Shown: one piece after another, positions 6,918 through 13,366 of the stretch
Layout: each line of letters opens with the position of its first letter
Position numbering within the stretch: the first letter of the stretch is position 1
From: Burkholderiales bacterium
GTDB lineage: Bacteria; Pseudomonadota; Gammaproteobacteria; Burkholderiales; Burkholderiaceae_C
Assembly: GCA_947448105.1 (NCBI GenBank)
Contig: CANFNE010000036.1
Coordinates: 1 to 13,366 of the forward strand
DNA length: 13,366 nucleotides
Direction of reading: 5' to 3'
Made by a program: the position numbers and the translations under genes
Notes under the pieces: generated by a model
Databases searched by the model: none
What the model was told of the DNA's origin: nothing
The model's input: only the letters and a program-made list of their open reading frames with translations

Positions 6918-6942
6918 GCGGCGCGCGGTCTTGGACCCGCAC

Positions 6943-6956
6943 GGCGCTTAGGCGCC
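6943..6956. terminator. Short GC hairpin between convergent genes
   Basis: GGCGC, a TTAG loop and GCGCC form a perfect 5-bp hairpin in the 51-bp gap between convergent rfaE2 and the FMN glutamate-synthase-like gene. No U-tract follows in either direction, so it is at best a weak bidirectional terminator or mRNA-end stabiliser, and may be chance in GC-rich DNA. Confidence 0.25.
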
Positions 6957-6968
6957 CAACCCTTGCCT

Positions 6969-8591
6969 TCAGGCCAGCGCGAAACTCTCGGCCCGCGCGT
7001 GCGCCCAGTGGCGCCGGTACAGCAAGGGCAAATCGTCCAGACTGCCGCCCAGCAGGCTGCCTTCGGGAATCTCGTTCAACAAGGCCTGCGCCAGGCTGGC
7101 GACCGCATGGTCGCCGGTGCGGCGCACGATGTGGTGGGCGGTGATCTGGTTGGGGTGTTGCACCCCGGCGGCCTGCACCAGCTCTTGCAGCGCGTGCAGG
7201 GTTTGCTGGTGGAAGTGGTAGACGCGCTCGGCCTTGTCGGGCACCACCAGCGCTTGCTGGCGCAGGCCGTCTTGGGTGGCTACGCCCGTGGGGCAGTTGC
7301 CGGTGTGGCAGGTTTGCGCTTGCAGGCAGCCCAGCGCAAACATGAAGCCGCGTGCGCTATTGCACCAGTCCGCGCCCAGCGCCATCAGGCGCGCCACGTC
7401 AAAGGCGTTAATGACCTTTCCTGCGCAGCCAATTTTGATGCGGCTGCGCAAGCCCGCGCCGCGCAAGGTGTTGTGCACCAGCATCAGGCCTTCTTGCAGC
7501 GGCGTGCCCACGTGGTCGATGAATTCGAGTGGCGCCGCACCGGTGCCGCCCTCGGTGCCGTCCACCACAATAAAGTCGGGCGTAATACCGGTTTGCACCA
7601 TGGCCTTGACCATGGCAAACCATTCCCAGGGGTGGCCGATGCACAGCTTAAAGCCCGTGGGTTTGCCGCCTGAGAGCTCGCGCAGGCGGGCAATGAAATG
7701 CATCAATTCAATGGGCGTTCCAAAGGCGCTGTGGGCGGCGGGCGAGACACAGTCCACGCCCATGGGCACGCCGCGCGCCTGGGCGATTTCGGCCGTCACC
7801 TTGGGGCCGGGCAACACGCCGCCGTGGCCGGGTTTGGCGCCCTGGCTGAGTTTGATCTCGATGAGCTTGACCTGTGGGTCGCGCGCGTTGGCCTTGAACT
7901 TGTCGGCGTTGAAAGTGCCGTCGTCGTTGCGGCAGCCAAAGTAGCCCGAGGCTACTTCCCAGATCAGGTCGCCGCCGTGCTTGCGGTGGTGCACCGAGAT
8001 CGAGCCTTCGCCCGTGTCATGGGCAAAGCCGCCGCGCTTGGCGCCCGCGTTGAGCGCCTGGATGGCGTTGGCGCTTAAAGCCCCAAAGCTCATGGCCGAG
8101 ATGTTGAACACGCTGGCGCTGTAGGGTTGCGCGGTGTCGGGCCCGATGGTGATGCGAAAGTCGTGGCTGGCCACGGTGCTGGGCGCGACCGAATGCGTCA
8201 TCCACTCGTAGCCATTGGCGTACGCGTCCATTTGCGAGCCAAACGGGTGCTTGTCCGAGTCGCCCTTGGCGCGCTGGTAGACCAAGGAACGCTGCGCACG
8301 CGAAAAGGGAGACGCTTCGGTGTCGCTCTCAATGAAGTACTGGCGAATTTCGGGCCGGATGAATTCGAGCATGAAGCGCAGGTGGCCAATGACGGGGTAG
8401 TTGCGCAAAATCGAGCGCTTGCGCTGCAAGACGTCGTGCACGCCCACGCCGCTCAGGTAGCCAAACACCAGCACCGGCGCCAGATGACCGCCGCCCGCCC
8501 AGAGCACGGCGCTGAGCAACAAGCCCAGCACGATCAGCGTAAACGCCAGGTAGCGCATGGGGTACACAAAATGCAGCAGCTTGAGCAACAT
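6969..8591 (-). CDS. Membrane-anchored FMN-binding glutamate synthase family protein
   Basis: The 540-residue protein begins with a hydrophobic anchor: one helix at about 13-35 and a second at about 37-52. A glutamate-synthase central/FMN domain follows. Diagnostic parts are NISAMSFGALS (163-173), DTGEGSISVHH, KLSQGAKPGHGG (247-258), GVDCVSPAAHS, VDGTEGGTGAAP (343-354), IKIGCAGKV, and a cysteine cluster C422, C428, C433 in GCLQAQTCHTGNCPTG of the type that holds a 3Fe-4S cluster in GltB. It lacks the N-terminal glutaminase domain and the C-terminal beta-helix domain, and no GltD subunit lies nearby. It is therefore not a canonical NADPH-GOGAT; the substrate of this YerD-like group is uncertain. 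ATG 8591 has AAAGG about 8 nt upstream. It is the last gene of the apaG-to-here run, 33 nt after the exporter gene. Confidence 0.9.
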   Translation of the reverse strand: MLLKLLHFVYPMRYLAFTLIVLGLLLSAVLWAGGGHLAPVLVFGYLSGVGVHDVLQRKRSILRNYPVIGHLRFMLEFIRPEIRQYFIESDTEASPFSRAQRSLVYQRAKGDSDKHPFGSQMDAYANGYEWMTHSVAPSTVASHDFRITIGPDTAQPYSASVFNISAMSFGALSANAIQALNAGAKRGGFAHDTGEGSISVHHRKHGGDLIWEVASGYFGCRNDDGTFNADKFKANARDPQVKLIEIKLSQGAKPGHGGVLPGPKVTAEIAQARGVPMGVDCVSPAAHSAFGTPIELMHFIARLRELSGGKPTGFKLCIGHPWEWFAMVKAMVQTGITPDFIVVDGTEGGTGAAPLEFIDHVGTPLQEGLMLVHNTLRGAGLRSRIKIGCAGKVINAFDVARLMALGADWCNSARGFMFALGCLQAQTCHTGNCPTGVATQDGLRQQALVVPDKAERVYHFHQQTLHALQELVQAAGVQHPNQITAHHIVRRTGDHAVASLAQALLNEIPEGSLLGGSLDDLPLLYRRHWAHARAESFALA

Positions 8592-8624
8592 CGGCAGGCC
8601 TTTCAGGGTGGGCTGTGAGGGGAT

Positions 8625-9230
8625 TTACGCGCCGAACCATACCATTAGCGCCAAAGCGCCCATGGTCAGGGCAATCAGGCCGTCGAGCACGCGCCAGGCC
8701 AGCGGCCGCGCAAACAGCGGCTGCAGCAAGCGCGCACCAAAGCCCAGGGCCGCAAACCACACCCCGCTGGCCAGGGCTGCGCCGCTGCCAAACAGCCAGC
8801 GCCCGTTCTCGCCCCGCTGGTTGGCCACCGAGCCCAGCAGCACCACGGTGTCCAGATAAACATGCGGATTGAGAAAGGTAAACGCAAAGCAACTCGCCAG
8901 CGCCGCCCCCAGGCCCAGGCCGGGCGTGTCTGCCACTTGCAGCGCGCCCGCCCCTGCGGCCCGGCGCGCAGCCAGCAAGCCGTAACCCAGCAAAAACACC
9001 GTGCCGCCGATGCGGGTGATTTCCATGAACACCGGGTTGCCGCGTACCAGTGCGCCGGCGCCTGCGATGCCGGCCACGATGAGCAGCGCGTCCGACGCAG
9101 CGCAAAACAACACCAGTGCCAGCACATGCTGGCGCAAGATGCCCTGGCGTAGGACAAAGGCGTTTTGCGATCCGATGGCCACGATCAGCGCCAGGCTGGT
9201 GGCAAAGCCGGCCCAGAAGTCGGCGTTCAT
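8625..9230 (-). CDS. LysE/ArgO family amino-acid exporter
   Basis: The 201-residue inner-membrane protein has about six hydrophobic helices. The family signatures are visible: IGSQNAFVLRQGILRQH (19-35) in the first helix and loop, FCAASDALLIVAG (42-54), and FLNPHVYLDTVVLLGS (119-134). NPHVYLDT is typical of LysE and ArgO, which export lysine or arginine and their analogues, rather than of the wider RhtB group. The specific substrate cannot be told from sequence. No LysG/ArgP-type regulator is adjacent, unlike many lysE loci. Its ATG overlaps the stop of the upstream pncC gene (ATGA at 9230-9227), so it is translated from the thiL-pgpA-pncC message. Confidence 0.9.
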   Translation of the reverse strand: MNADFWAGFATSLALIVAIGSQNAFVLRQGILRQHVLALVLFCAASDALLIVAGIAGAGALVRGNPVFMEITRIGGTVFLLGYGLLAARRAAGAGALQVADTPGLGLGAALASCFAFTFLNPHVYLDTVVLLGSVANQRGENGRWLFGSGAALASGVWFAALGFGARLLQPLFARPLAWRVLDGLIALTMGALALMVWFGA

Positions 9231-9763
9231 GCGGCCGAGGACGGGGCGGGGAGTGGAGGCAGCAATTCCAGCAAACGGCGCAGGCTGTGGTGCAGCGTGG
9301 CCTGGCGCACGGCGGCGCGGTCGCCCTCGAAGTGCACGACTTCACTGTGCAGAGCTGGGGCATTGCCCGGCAAAGCCCAGGCAAACCACACCGTTCCCAC
9401 CGGCTTGTCGGCGCTGCCGCCGCCCGGGCCCGCCACGCCAGTCACGGCCAGCGCCACCTGCGCCTGTGCGTGCTGCAAAGCGCCCAGGGCCATCGCGCGC
9501 GCCACCGGTTCGCTGACTGCGCCGTGCTGCGCAATCAGCGCCGCGTCCACGCCCAGCATTTGCGCCTTTGCGGCGTTGGAATAAGTGACAAAGCCACGCT
9601 CAAACCAGGCGCTCGAACCCGCCAGATCGGTGCAGGCGGCGGCAATCAGGCCGCCGGTGCAGCTTTCGGCGGTGGCCAGCATCCAGCCGCGTGCGAGCAG
9701 TTGTGCGGCCAGTGCCTGCACCAGGCCTGCGGTTTGGGCTGGTGCCGTATGTGTGGCCGCCAT
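9227..9763 (-). CDS. pncC: Nicotinamide-nucleotide amidohydrolase, CinA C-terminal type
   Basis: The 178-residue protein consists only of the CinA C-terminal (PncC/YgaD-like) domain. Family enzymes deamidate nicotinamide mononucleotide to nicotinate mononucleotide in NAD recycling. Seen motifs are LATAESCTGGLIAA with the probable nucleophile Ser34, ERGFVTYSNAAKAQMLGV with Tyr61 and Lys66, HGAVSEPVARAMA, and AVTGVAGPGGGSADKPVGTV (107-126). The frame is open upstream to 9859, but that part lies inside pgpA. ATG 9763 is chosen because it overlaps the pgpA stop by one base (TGATG) and places the domain as in homologues. It lacks the N-terminal molybdopterin-binding-like domain of full-length CinA. 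Overlaps on both sides indicate tight coupling with pgpA and the exporter gene. Confidence 0.93.
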   Translation of the reverse strand: MAATHTAPAQTAGLVQALAAQLLARGWMLATAESCTGGLIAAACTDLAGSSAWFERGFVTYSNAAKAQMLGVDAALIAQHGAVSEPVARAMALGALQHAQAQVALAVTGVAGPGGGSADKPVGTVWFAWALPGNAPALHSEVVHFEGDRAAVRQATLHHSLRRLLELLPPLPAPSSAA

Positions 9764-10332
9764 CACCAAGCCCGCCACAGCGCAATCACCAAGAGCGTGC
9801 AGCCTGCGGCCACCAGGTCGTCGAGCATGATGCCCCAGCCGGCCTTGGCCCAGGCCCATGGGTCGGTGCTGGGGTCCAGGCCGTGGTACAGGCGGTCGGC
9901 CCAGCCCACGGGGCCGGGTTTGACCGCGTCAAAAAACCGAAACAGGCTAAAGGCCACCAGCTGACCCCAAAGCCCGGCGGGCATCACCAGCCACAGGATG
10001 AGCCAGAACGCTACCGCCTCGTCCCACACCACGCTGCCGGGGTCGAGCACGCCCATATTGCGGGCGGTGACGGTGCAGACCCACCAGCCAATGGGCACCG
10101 AGGCGGCAATCAGCAGCGCCCAGCGCATATCGGTCATCCACGGCGAGAGCGCCAAAAAAAAGACCCAGGCCCACAGCGTGCCCGCCGTGCCGGGCGCAAA
10201 ACGGCTCAGGCCCGAGCCAAAGCCCAGCGCCAGCAAATGCGCCGGGTGCGCCAGCATGAAGCGCAGCGTGGGGCGCGCGCTAAAGCGGGTGGCACCCGGG
10301 TTGGTGGGGTGAACGGTTTGGGCTTCGGTCAT
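9763..10332 (-). CDS. pgpA: Phosphatidylglycerophosphatase A
   Basis: The 189-residue inner-membrane enzyme dephosphorylates phosphatidylglycerol phosphate to phosphatidylglycerol, the last step of PG synthesis. Seen motifs are FGSGLSRFAPGTAGTLWAW (38-56), DPGSVVWDEAVAFW (97-110) with the acidic pair near 97 and 104, FRFFDAVKPGPVGWADR (131-147) and GIMLDDLVAAG (167-177). Between them lie hydrophobic helices around 71-86, 107-126 and 177-187. Its length fits the family with an extra 20 or so variable residues at the N-terminus. It starts at ATG 10332, overlapping the thiL stop as ATGA; the thiL-pgpA pair is a common proteobacterial arrangement. Its stop overlaps the pncC start by one base. Confidence 0.95.
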   Translation of the reverse strand: MTEAQTVHPTNPGATRFSARPTLRFMLAHPAHLLALGFGSGLSRFAPGTAGTLWAWVFFLALSPWMTDMRWALLIAASVPIGWWVCTVTARNMGVLDPGSVVWDEAVAFWLILWLVMPAGLWGQLVAFSLFRFFDAVKPGPVGWADRLYHGLDPSTDPWAWAKAGWGIMLDDLVAAGCTLLVIALWRAW

Positions 10333-11393
10333 GCAGTGGTTTGGGTGGCGGCAGAAAAATGGTCAAAGGACGCAAACTGCGGCGCTACGCTGCGTCCCCG
10401 GCCGTCCACCAGGCGCAGGCCCGGCGCGGCTTGCATGCTACCAATGCGGGTCACAGGTGTGGCGCTGAGTAGCGCGGCCTGTTGTACCGCCGCGCGCTGG
10501 GTCGGGGCGGCGCAAAACACCAGTTCGTAGTCGTCGCCCCCGGCCAGCACGCATTGCAGCGCCAGGGCTTGGGGGTTTTGCGGGTTCCAGGCCGTGCCTA
10601 GCACCTGGTCAAACTGCGCCGCTGCGCCGGGGTAGTGGGCGCGGGCAGCCAGCAGCGCCAGCACGCGGTCCACGTCCACCTCGGCGCCCAGGCCAGAGCG
10701 TTCCAAGATATGGCCCAGGTCGCCAACCAGGCCGTCGCTCACATCGGCGCAGGCGCTGGCCACGCCGCGCAGCGCCTGGCCCAGCGCCACGCGTGGGCTG
10801 GGGCGCTCCAGGCGCTGGCGTGCCTGCGCCTGCACATCGGCTGGCAGCGCCACGCGGCCCAGCAGCGCTTGCAGGGCCAGCGCCGCGTCGCCCAGGGTGC
10901 CGCTCGCATAAATATCGTCGCCCACCTGCGCGCCGCTGCGCAGCAAAGCGCTGGTGGGCACCAACGGGTTGCGCGTGTTGGCACCCTGCGCGGGCACTTC
11001 GCCAAAAACGGTGATGCAGATATTCAAGGGCCCGCGCGTGGTGTCGCCGCCAATGAGCTCACAGCCATGGTCGTCAGCGAGCGCCAGCAGGCCTTGGGCA
11101 AAGGGCGCGAGCCAGGCCTCATCGGCCTCGGGCAGCGCCAGCGCCAGCGTAAATGCCAGGGGCCGCGCGCCGCAGGCGGCCAGGTCGCTCAGGTTGACGG
11201 CCAGGCATTTGTGCCCCAGCACCTGCGGGTCGGTGTCGGCAAAAAAGTGGCGGCCGCCCACCAGCATGTCGGTGGAAATGGCCATTTGCATGCCCGGCGC
11301 GCTTTGCAGCAGGGCGCAGTCGTCGCCCACGCCCAGCACCGCGCGCGGGGTGGGGCGGGTGAAAAACCGGCGGATCAGGTCAAACTCGCCCAT
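10329..11393 (-). CDS. thiL: Thiamine-monophosphate kinase
   Basis: The 354-residue cytoplasmic kinase phosphorylates thiamine monophosphate to the active cofactor thiamine diphosphate. Visible family motifs are VLGVGDDCALL (19-29), ISTDMLVGGRHF (39-50), NLSDLAACGARPLAFTLALA (67-86), LIGGDTTRGP (113-122), RSGAQVGDDIYASGTLGDA (152-170), ADVSDGLVGDLGHIL (216-230) and AGGDDYELVFC (284-294). The acidic residues in these segments hold Mg-ATP and substrate. Compared from memory with E. coli ThiL it has an extra loop of about a dozen residues near 135-150 (GANTRNPLVPTS) and another near 265-278, so it is slightly long. It starts 15 nt after the apaG stop at ATG 11393, without a clear ribosome site. 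Confidence 0.96.
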   Translation of the reverse strand: MGEFDLIRRFFTRPTPRAVLGVGDDCALLQSAPGMQMAISTDMLVGGRHFFADTDPQVLGHKCLAVNLSDLAACGARPLAFTLALALPEADEAWLAPFAQGLLALADDHGCELIGGDTTRGPLNICITVFGEVPAQGANTRNPLVPTSALLRSGAQVGDDIYASGTLGDAALALQALLGRVALPADVQAQARQRLERPSPRVALGQALRGVASACADVSDGLVGDLGHILERSGLGAEVDVDRVLALLAARAHYPGAAAQFDQVLGTAWNPQNPQALALQCVLAGGDDYELVFCAAPTQRAAVQQAALLSATPVTRIGSMQAAPGLRLVDGRGRSVAPQFASFDHFSAATQTTA

Positions 11394-11408
11394 GGTTTGA
11401 GGGCTGCG

Positions 11409-11813
11409 TTAATGCAGCGTGCGTTTGCCAGGGCTGCCGCTCAGGGCGTCGAGCACAAACATGGGGATGTCCACCTCAAACTTTTCGCCGTCTTCGGCTA
11501 CGCAAAAAAAGCTGCCGTGCATGGTGCCCGTGGGCGTGCGCAGGCGGGTGCCGCTGGTGTATTCAAAAGCCTGGCCGGGCTGGAGCAGGGGCTGCTGGCC
11601 CACCACACCCAGGCCCTTGACCTTTTCGGTGTGGCCGTTGGCGTCGTTGACGTTCCAGGTACGGGAAATCAGCTGTGCTGCAACGCTGCCCGTGTTGGTA
11701 ATGGTGACGGTGTAGGCAAACAGGTACAAGCCCTGTTCGGGCGACGACTGTTCCGGCAGGTACTGGGGAAACACTTCAACGGAGAACTGGTAGGGGCGGG
11801 GTGGCTTGGACAT
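11409..11813 (-). CDS. apaG: ApaG domain protein
   Basis: The 134-residue single-domain protein has an immunoglobulin-like beta-sandwich fold. ApaG is linked to Co2+ resistance and Mg2+ efflux phenotypes in enterobacteria, but its molecular action is not settled. Seen signatures are FAYTVTITNTGSVAAQLISR (32-51), RTWNVNDANGHTEKVKGLGVVGQQP, LQPGQAFEYTSGTRLRTPTGTMHGSF (77-102) and FEVDIPMFVLD (112-122). Length and motif order are normal. It is the first gene of the long minus-strand run and is divergent from rpe, with an 87-bp gap. The ATG at 11813 is the only sensible start, and no strong Shine-Dalgarno sequence precedes it. Confidence 0.95.
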   Translation of the reverse strand: MSKPPRPYQFSVEVFPQYLPEQSSPEQGLYLFAYTVTITNTGSVAAQLISRTWNVNDANGHTEKVKGLGVVGQQPLLQPGQAFEYTSGTRLRTPTGTMHGSFFCVAEDGEKFEVDIPMFVLDALSGSPGKRTLH

Positions 11814-11900
11814 GCGGCGATGCTACCGCCGAAAATCAGGTATGTTCACCAGTCTGCTTCTATTCCTTTAGTCCTAGCCCTTGCCGCTGAAAGCAACACC
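11814..11900 (+). promoter_or_regulatory. rpe: Divergent apaG/rpe intergenic region with a weak candidate rpe promoter
   Basis: This is an 87-bp gap between divergent genes. On the plus strand TTCACC (11845-11850), a 16-bp spacer and TTTAGT (11867-11872) match the sigma-70 consensus at about four of six positions each, leaving some 28 nt to the rpe ATG. GAAAG at 11889-11893 may act as its ribosome site. No comparably placed promoter for apaG was convincing on the other strand. Confidence 0.3.
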
Positions 11901-12575
11901 ATGACATTTCGCATCGCCCCCTCCTTGCTGTCCGCTGACTTTGCCCGCCTGGGCGATGAGCTGAAAAACGTCATCGCCGCAGGCGCCGACTGGATCCACT
12001 TTGACGTGATGGACAACCATTACGTACCCAACCTGACCTTCGGCCCCATGGTTTGCAGCGCCTTGAAGCCCCACGCCAAGACGGCGGCCGGCGTGGCCGT
12101 GCCCATCGACGTGCACTTGATGATCTCGCCCGTGGACGCGCTGGCCGCGTCCTTTGCCGACGCGGGCGCCGACCTCATCAGCTTTCACCCCGACGCCGCA
12201 GGCCACGTGCACCGCAGCATTCAAGCCATCAAGAGCAAGGGCGTCAAAGCCGGGCTGGTGTTCAACCCCGCCGAGCCGCTCGATGTGCTGGACTGGGTGA
12301 TTGACGACATCGACCTGGTGCTGATCATGAGCGTCAACCCCGGCTTTGGCGGCCAGAGCTTTATTGATTCGGCGCTGCGCAAGATCGAGGACGTGCGCCG
12401 ACGCATTGACGCCAGCGGCAAGGACATTCGCCTGGAAGTCGACGGCGGCATCAAGACCGACAACATCCGCCGCGTGGCCGATGCCGGGGCCGATACCTTT
12501 GTGGCGGGCAGCGCGATTTTTGGCAAGCCCGACTACAAGGCCGTGATCGACCAGATGCGCCTCGCACTGGCCTAA
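11901..12575 (+). CDS. rpe: Ribulose-phosphate 3-epimerase
   Basis: The 224-residue TIM-barrel enzyme interconverts ribulose 5-phosphate and xylulose 5-phosphate in the pentose phosphate pathway and, in autotrophs, the Calvin cycle. Seen motifs are IAPSLLSADFARLG (5-18), WIHFDVMDNHYVPNLTFGP (31-49) with metal ligands His33 and Asp35, DVHLMI (70-75) with His72, MSVNPGFGGQSFI (143-155) covering the flexible phosphate loop, and RLEVDGGI (177-184) with catalytic Asp181. The common DGHFVPN is DNHYVPN here. The frame is open far upstream, but that part is antisense to apaG and thiL; ATG 11901 matches the family N-terminus. No Calvin-cycle genes are adjacent, so a housekeeping role is most likely. 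Confidence 0.97.
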   Translation: MTFRIAPSLLSADFARLGDELKNVIAAGADWIHFDVMDNHYVPNLTFGPMVCSALKPHAKTAAGVAVPIDVHLMISPVDALAASFADAGADLISFHPDAAGHVHRSIQAIKSKGVKAGLVFNPAEPLDVLDWVIDDIDLVLIMSVNPGFGGQSFIDSALRKIEDVRRRIDASGKDIRLEVDGGIKTDNIRRVADAGADTFVAGSAIFGKPDYKAVIDQMRLALA

Positions 12576-12604
12576 AGCCTGGGCGCTGCTGCGTCCTTCA
12601 TCCT

Positions 12605-12614
12605 CCCCCCCCCC
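12605..12614 (+). repeat. Run of ten C in the rpe to antiporter gap
   Basis: Ten consecutive C residues sit 11 nt before the antiporter ATG, in a 50-bp gap that has no visible promoter, terminator hairpin or Shine-Dalgarno sequence. The tract takes the place where a purine-rich ribosome site would be expected. Homopolymers of this length are prone to slippage and to sequencing error. Because it is non-coding, a change in length would alter spacing only, not a reading frame. Confidence 0.8.
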
Positions 12615-12625
12615 GCGTCCGCCGC

Positions 12626-13366
12626 ATGGAACATGACGTCTCGCTAATCTCCACCGTGGCCGCCGCTTTTGGCGTGGCCATGGTGCTGGGCTTTTTGGCC
12701 GAGCGCGTCAAGATTCCGTCCCTGGTGGGATATTTGCTGGCCGGCATCCTGATTGGGCCGGCCACGCCAGGCTTTGTGGCCGACGCGCAGATCGCCTCGC
12801 AGCTGTCCGAGATCGGCATCATGCTTTTGATGTTTGGCGTGGGCCTGCACTTTTCGCCCCAAGACCTGTGGTCGGTCAAGAAGATTGCCATTCCGGGCGC
12901 GCTGCTCCAGATGGGCGTGACCACGGCGACCGGTCTGTGGGTGGGCTGGCTATGGCACTGGTCACTGGGCGGGGCCTTGATTTTGGGCTTGTCGCTGGCC
13001 TGCGCCAGCACCGTGGTTCTGCTCAAGGCGCTGGAAACCCGGGGCCAGCTCGACACCATGAACGGCCGCATTGCGGTGGGCTGGCTGGTGGTGCAAGACC
13101 TGGTGACCGTGCTGGCGCTGGTGCTTTTGCCGCCACTGGCCGGGGTGCTGGGCGACGCGGCGGTGGCGCCGGTGGCCGACAAGCCACTGTGGATGACAGT
13201 GGGCAAAACGCTGCTCGAAGTGGGCGCCTTTATCGCGCTGATGTTCATCGTGGGCAAGCGTGTTTTGCCCTGGTTTTTGTGGCAAGTGGCCAAGACCGGC
13301 TCGCGCGAATTGTTTACCCTGGCGGTGATTGCTACGGCGATTGGCATTGCGTTTGGCGCCTCCAAG
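12626..13366 (+). CDS. ybaL: YbaL/KefB-type cation:proton antiporter (CPA2), N-terminal part
   Basis: The first 247 residues of a multi-helix inner-membrane transporter are present; the frame is open to the window end. The sequence closely resembles E. coli YbaL as I recall it: ERVKIPSLVGYLLAGILIGP (26-45), SEIGIMLLMFGVGLHFS (61-77), KKIAIPGALLQ (85-95), ACASTVVLLKALETRG (125-140) and GRIAVGWLVVQDLVTVLALV (147-166), with the Gln157-Asp158 pair in the ion path. Family members exchange K+ or Na+ for protons, and full proteins usually end with a cytosolic RCK/TrkA-N nucleotide-binding domain, which would lie beyond the window. The start ATG 12626 fits the family N-terminus and lies 50 nt after rpe, possibly on the same transcript. 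No regulator or glutathione-gating partner is visible here. Confidence 0.92.
   Translation, partial: MEHDVSLISTVAAAFGVAMVLGFLAERVKIPSLVGYLLAGILIGPATPGFVADAQIASQLSEIGIMLLMFGVGLHFSPQDLWSVKKIAIPGALLQMGVTTATGLWVGWLWHWSLGGALILGLSLACASTVVLLKALETRGQLDTMNGRIAVGWLVVQDLVTVLALVLLPPLAGVLGDAAVAPVADKPLWMTVGKTLLEVGAFIALMFIVGKRVLPWFLWQVAKTGSRELFTLAVIATAIGIAFGASK

Noticed and set aside
9764..9859. Upstream extension of the pncC frame
   Set aside because: It overlaps the end of pgpA and adds a Gly/Arg-rich stretch; ATG 9763 overlaps the pgpA stop and suits the domain.
10635..12575. 646-codon plus-strand open frame covering antisense thiL and apaG and running into rpe
   Set aside because: Only the part from 11901 matches a protein family (Rpe). 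The upstream portion is the low-complexity Gly/Ala/Gln/Arg translation typical of the antisense of GC-rich genes.

Overview
This is a GC-rich chromosomal stretch from a betaproteobacterium, most likely Comamonadaceae (Acidovorax/Rhodoferax-like). That placement is an inference from codon use and the look of the Rpe, ApaG, ThiL, FMN glutamate synthase-like and YbaL/KefB-like proteins; no rRNA or other marker confirms it. Genes are tightly packed, with several ATGA stop/start overlaps. I see no tRNA, rRNA, CRISPR array, insertion sequence or phage gene.

Region 1 (1-5375, minus strand) is the accessory part. It is one operon-like run read from 5375 downward: an FAD-dependent amine-oxidase-like protein, a DUF1365 protein, a Cfa-like SAM methyltransferase, a secreted chalcone-isomerase-fold protein, an MFS transporter of the MelB/GPH type, and the first 21 codons of another exported protein. 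The FAD enzyme, DUF1365 and Cfa-like trio is a widely conserved cassette, linked elsewhere to methylated or furan fatty acids and to light or singlet-oxygen responses. The methyltransferase differs from E. coli Cfa at two active-site positions, so its product may not be a cyclopropane. The MFS gene carries an in-frame TAG at 332-334, and the same frame then stays open for 89 codons of recognisable transporter sequence. It is a recent nonsense mutant, a read-through gene or a sequencing error.

Region 2 (5376-6917) starts with a 166-bp divergent intergenic region holding an imperfect direct repeat. On the plus strand follow a ferritin-like diiron protein with a complete E/ExxH/E/ExxH ligand set and, overlapping it by ATGA, a stand-alone heptose-1-phosphate adenylyltransferase (rfaE2).

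Region 3 (6969-11813, minus strand) is a housekeeping run read from 11813 downward: apaG, thiL, pgpA, a CinA C-terminal-type NMN amidase (pncC), a LysE/ArgO exporter and a membrane-anchored FMN glutamate-synthase-like protein. Spacings of 15, -4, -1, -4 and 33 nt suggest one transcript.

Region 4 (11814-13366, plus strand) has rpe, divergent from apaG, then a YbaL/KefB-type cation:proton antiporter cut by the window end. A run of ten C lies just upstream of the antiporter start.

The most notable content is the putative membrane-lipid modification module and its broken transporter. The functional links inside it are inference from family membership and gene order.
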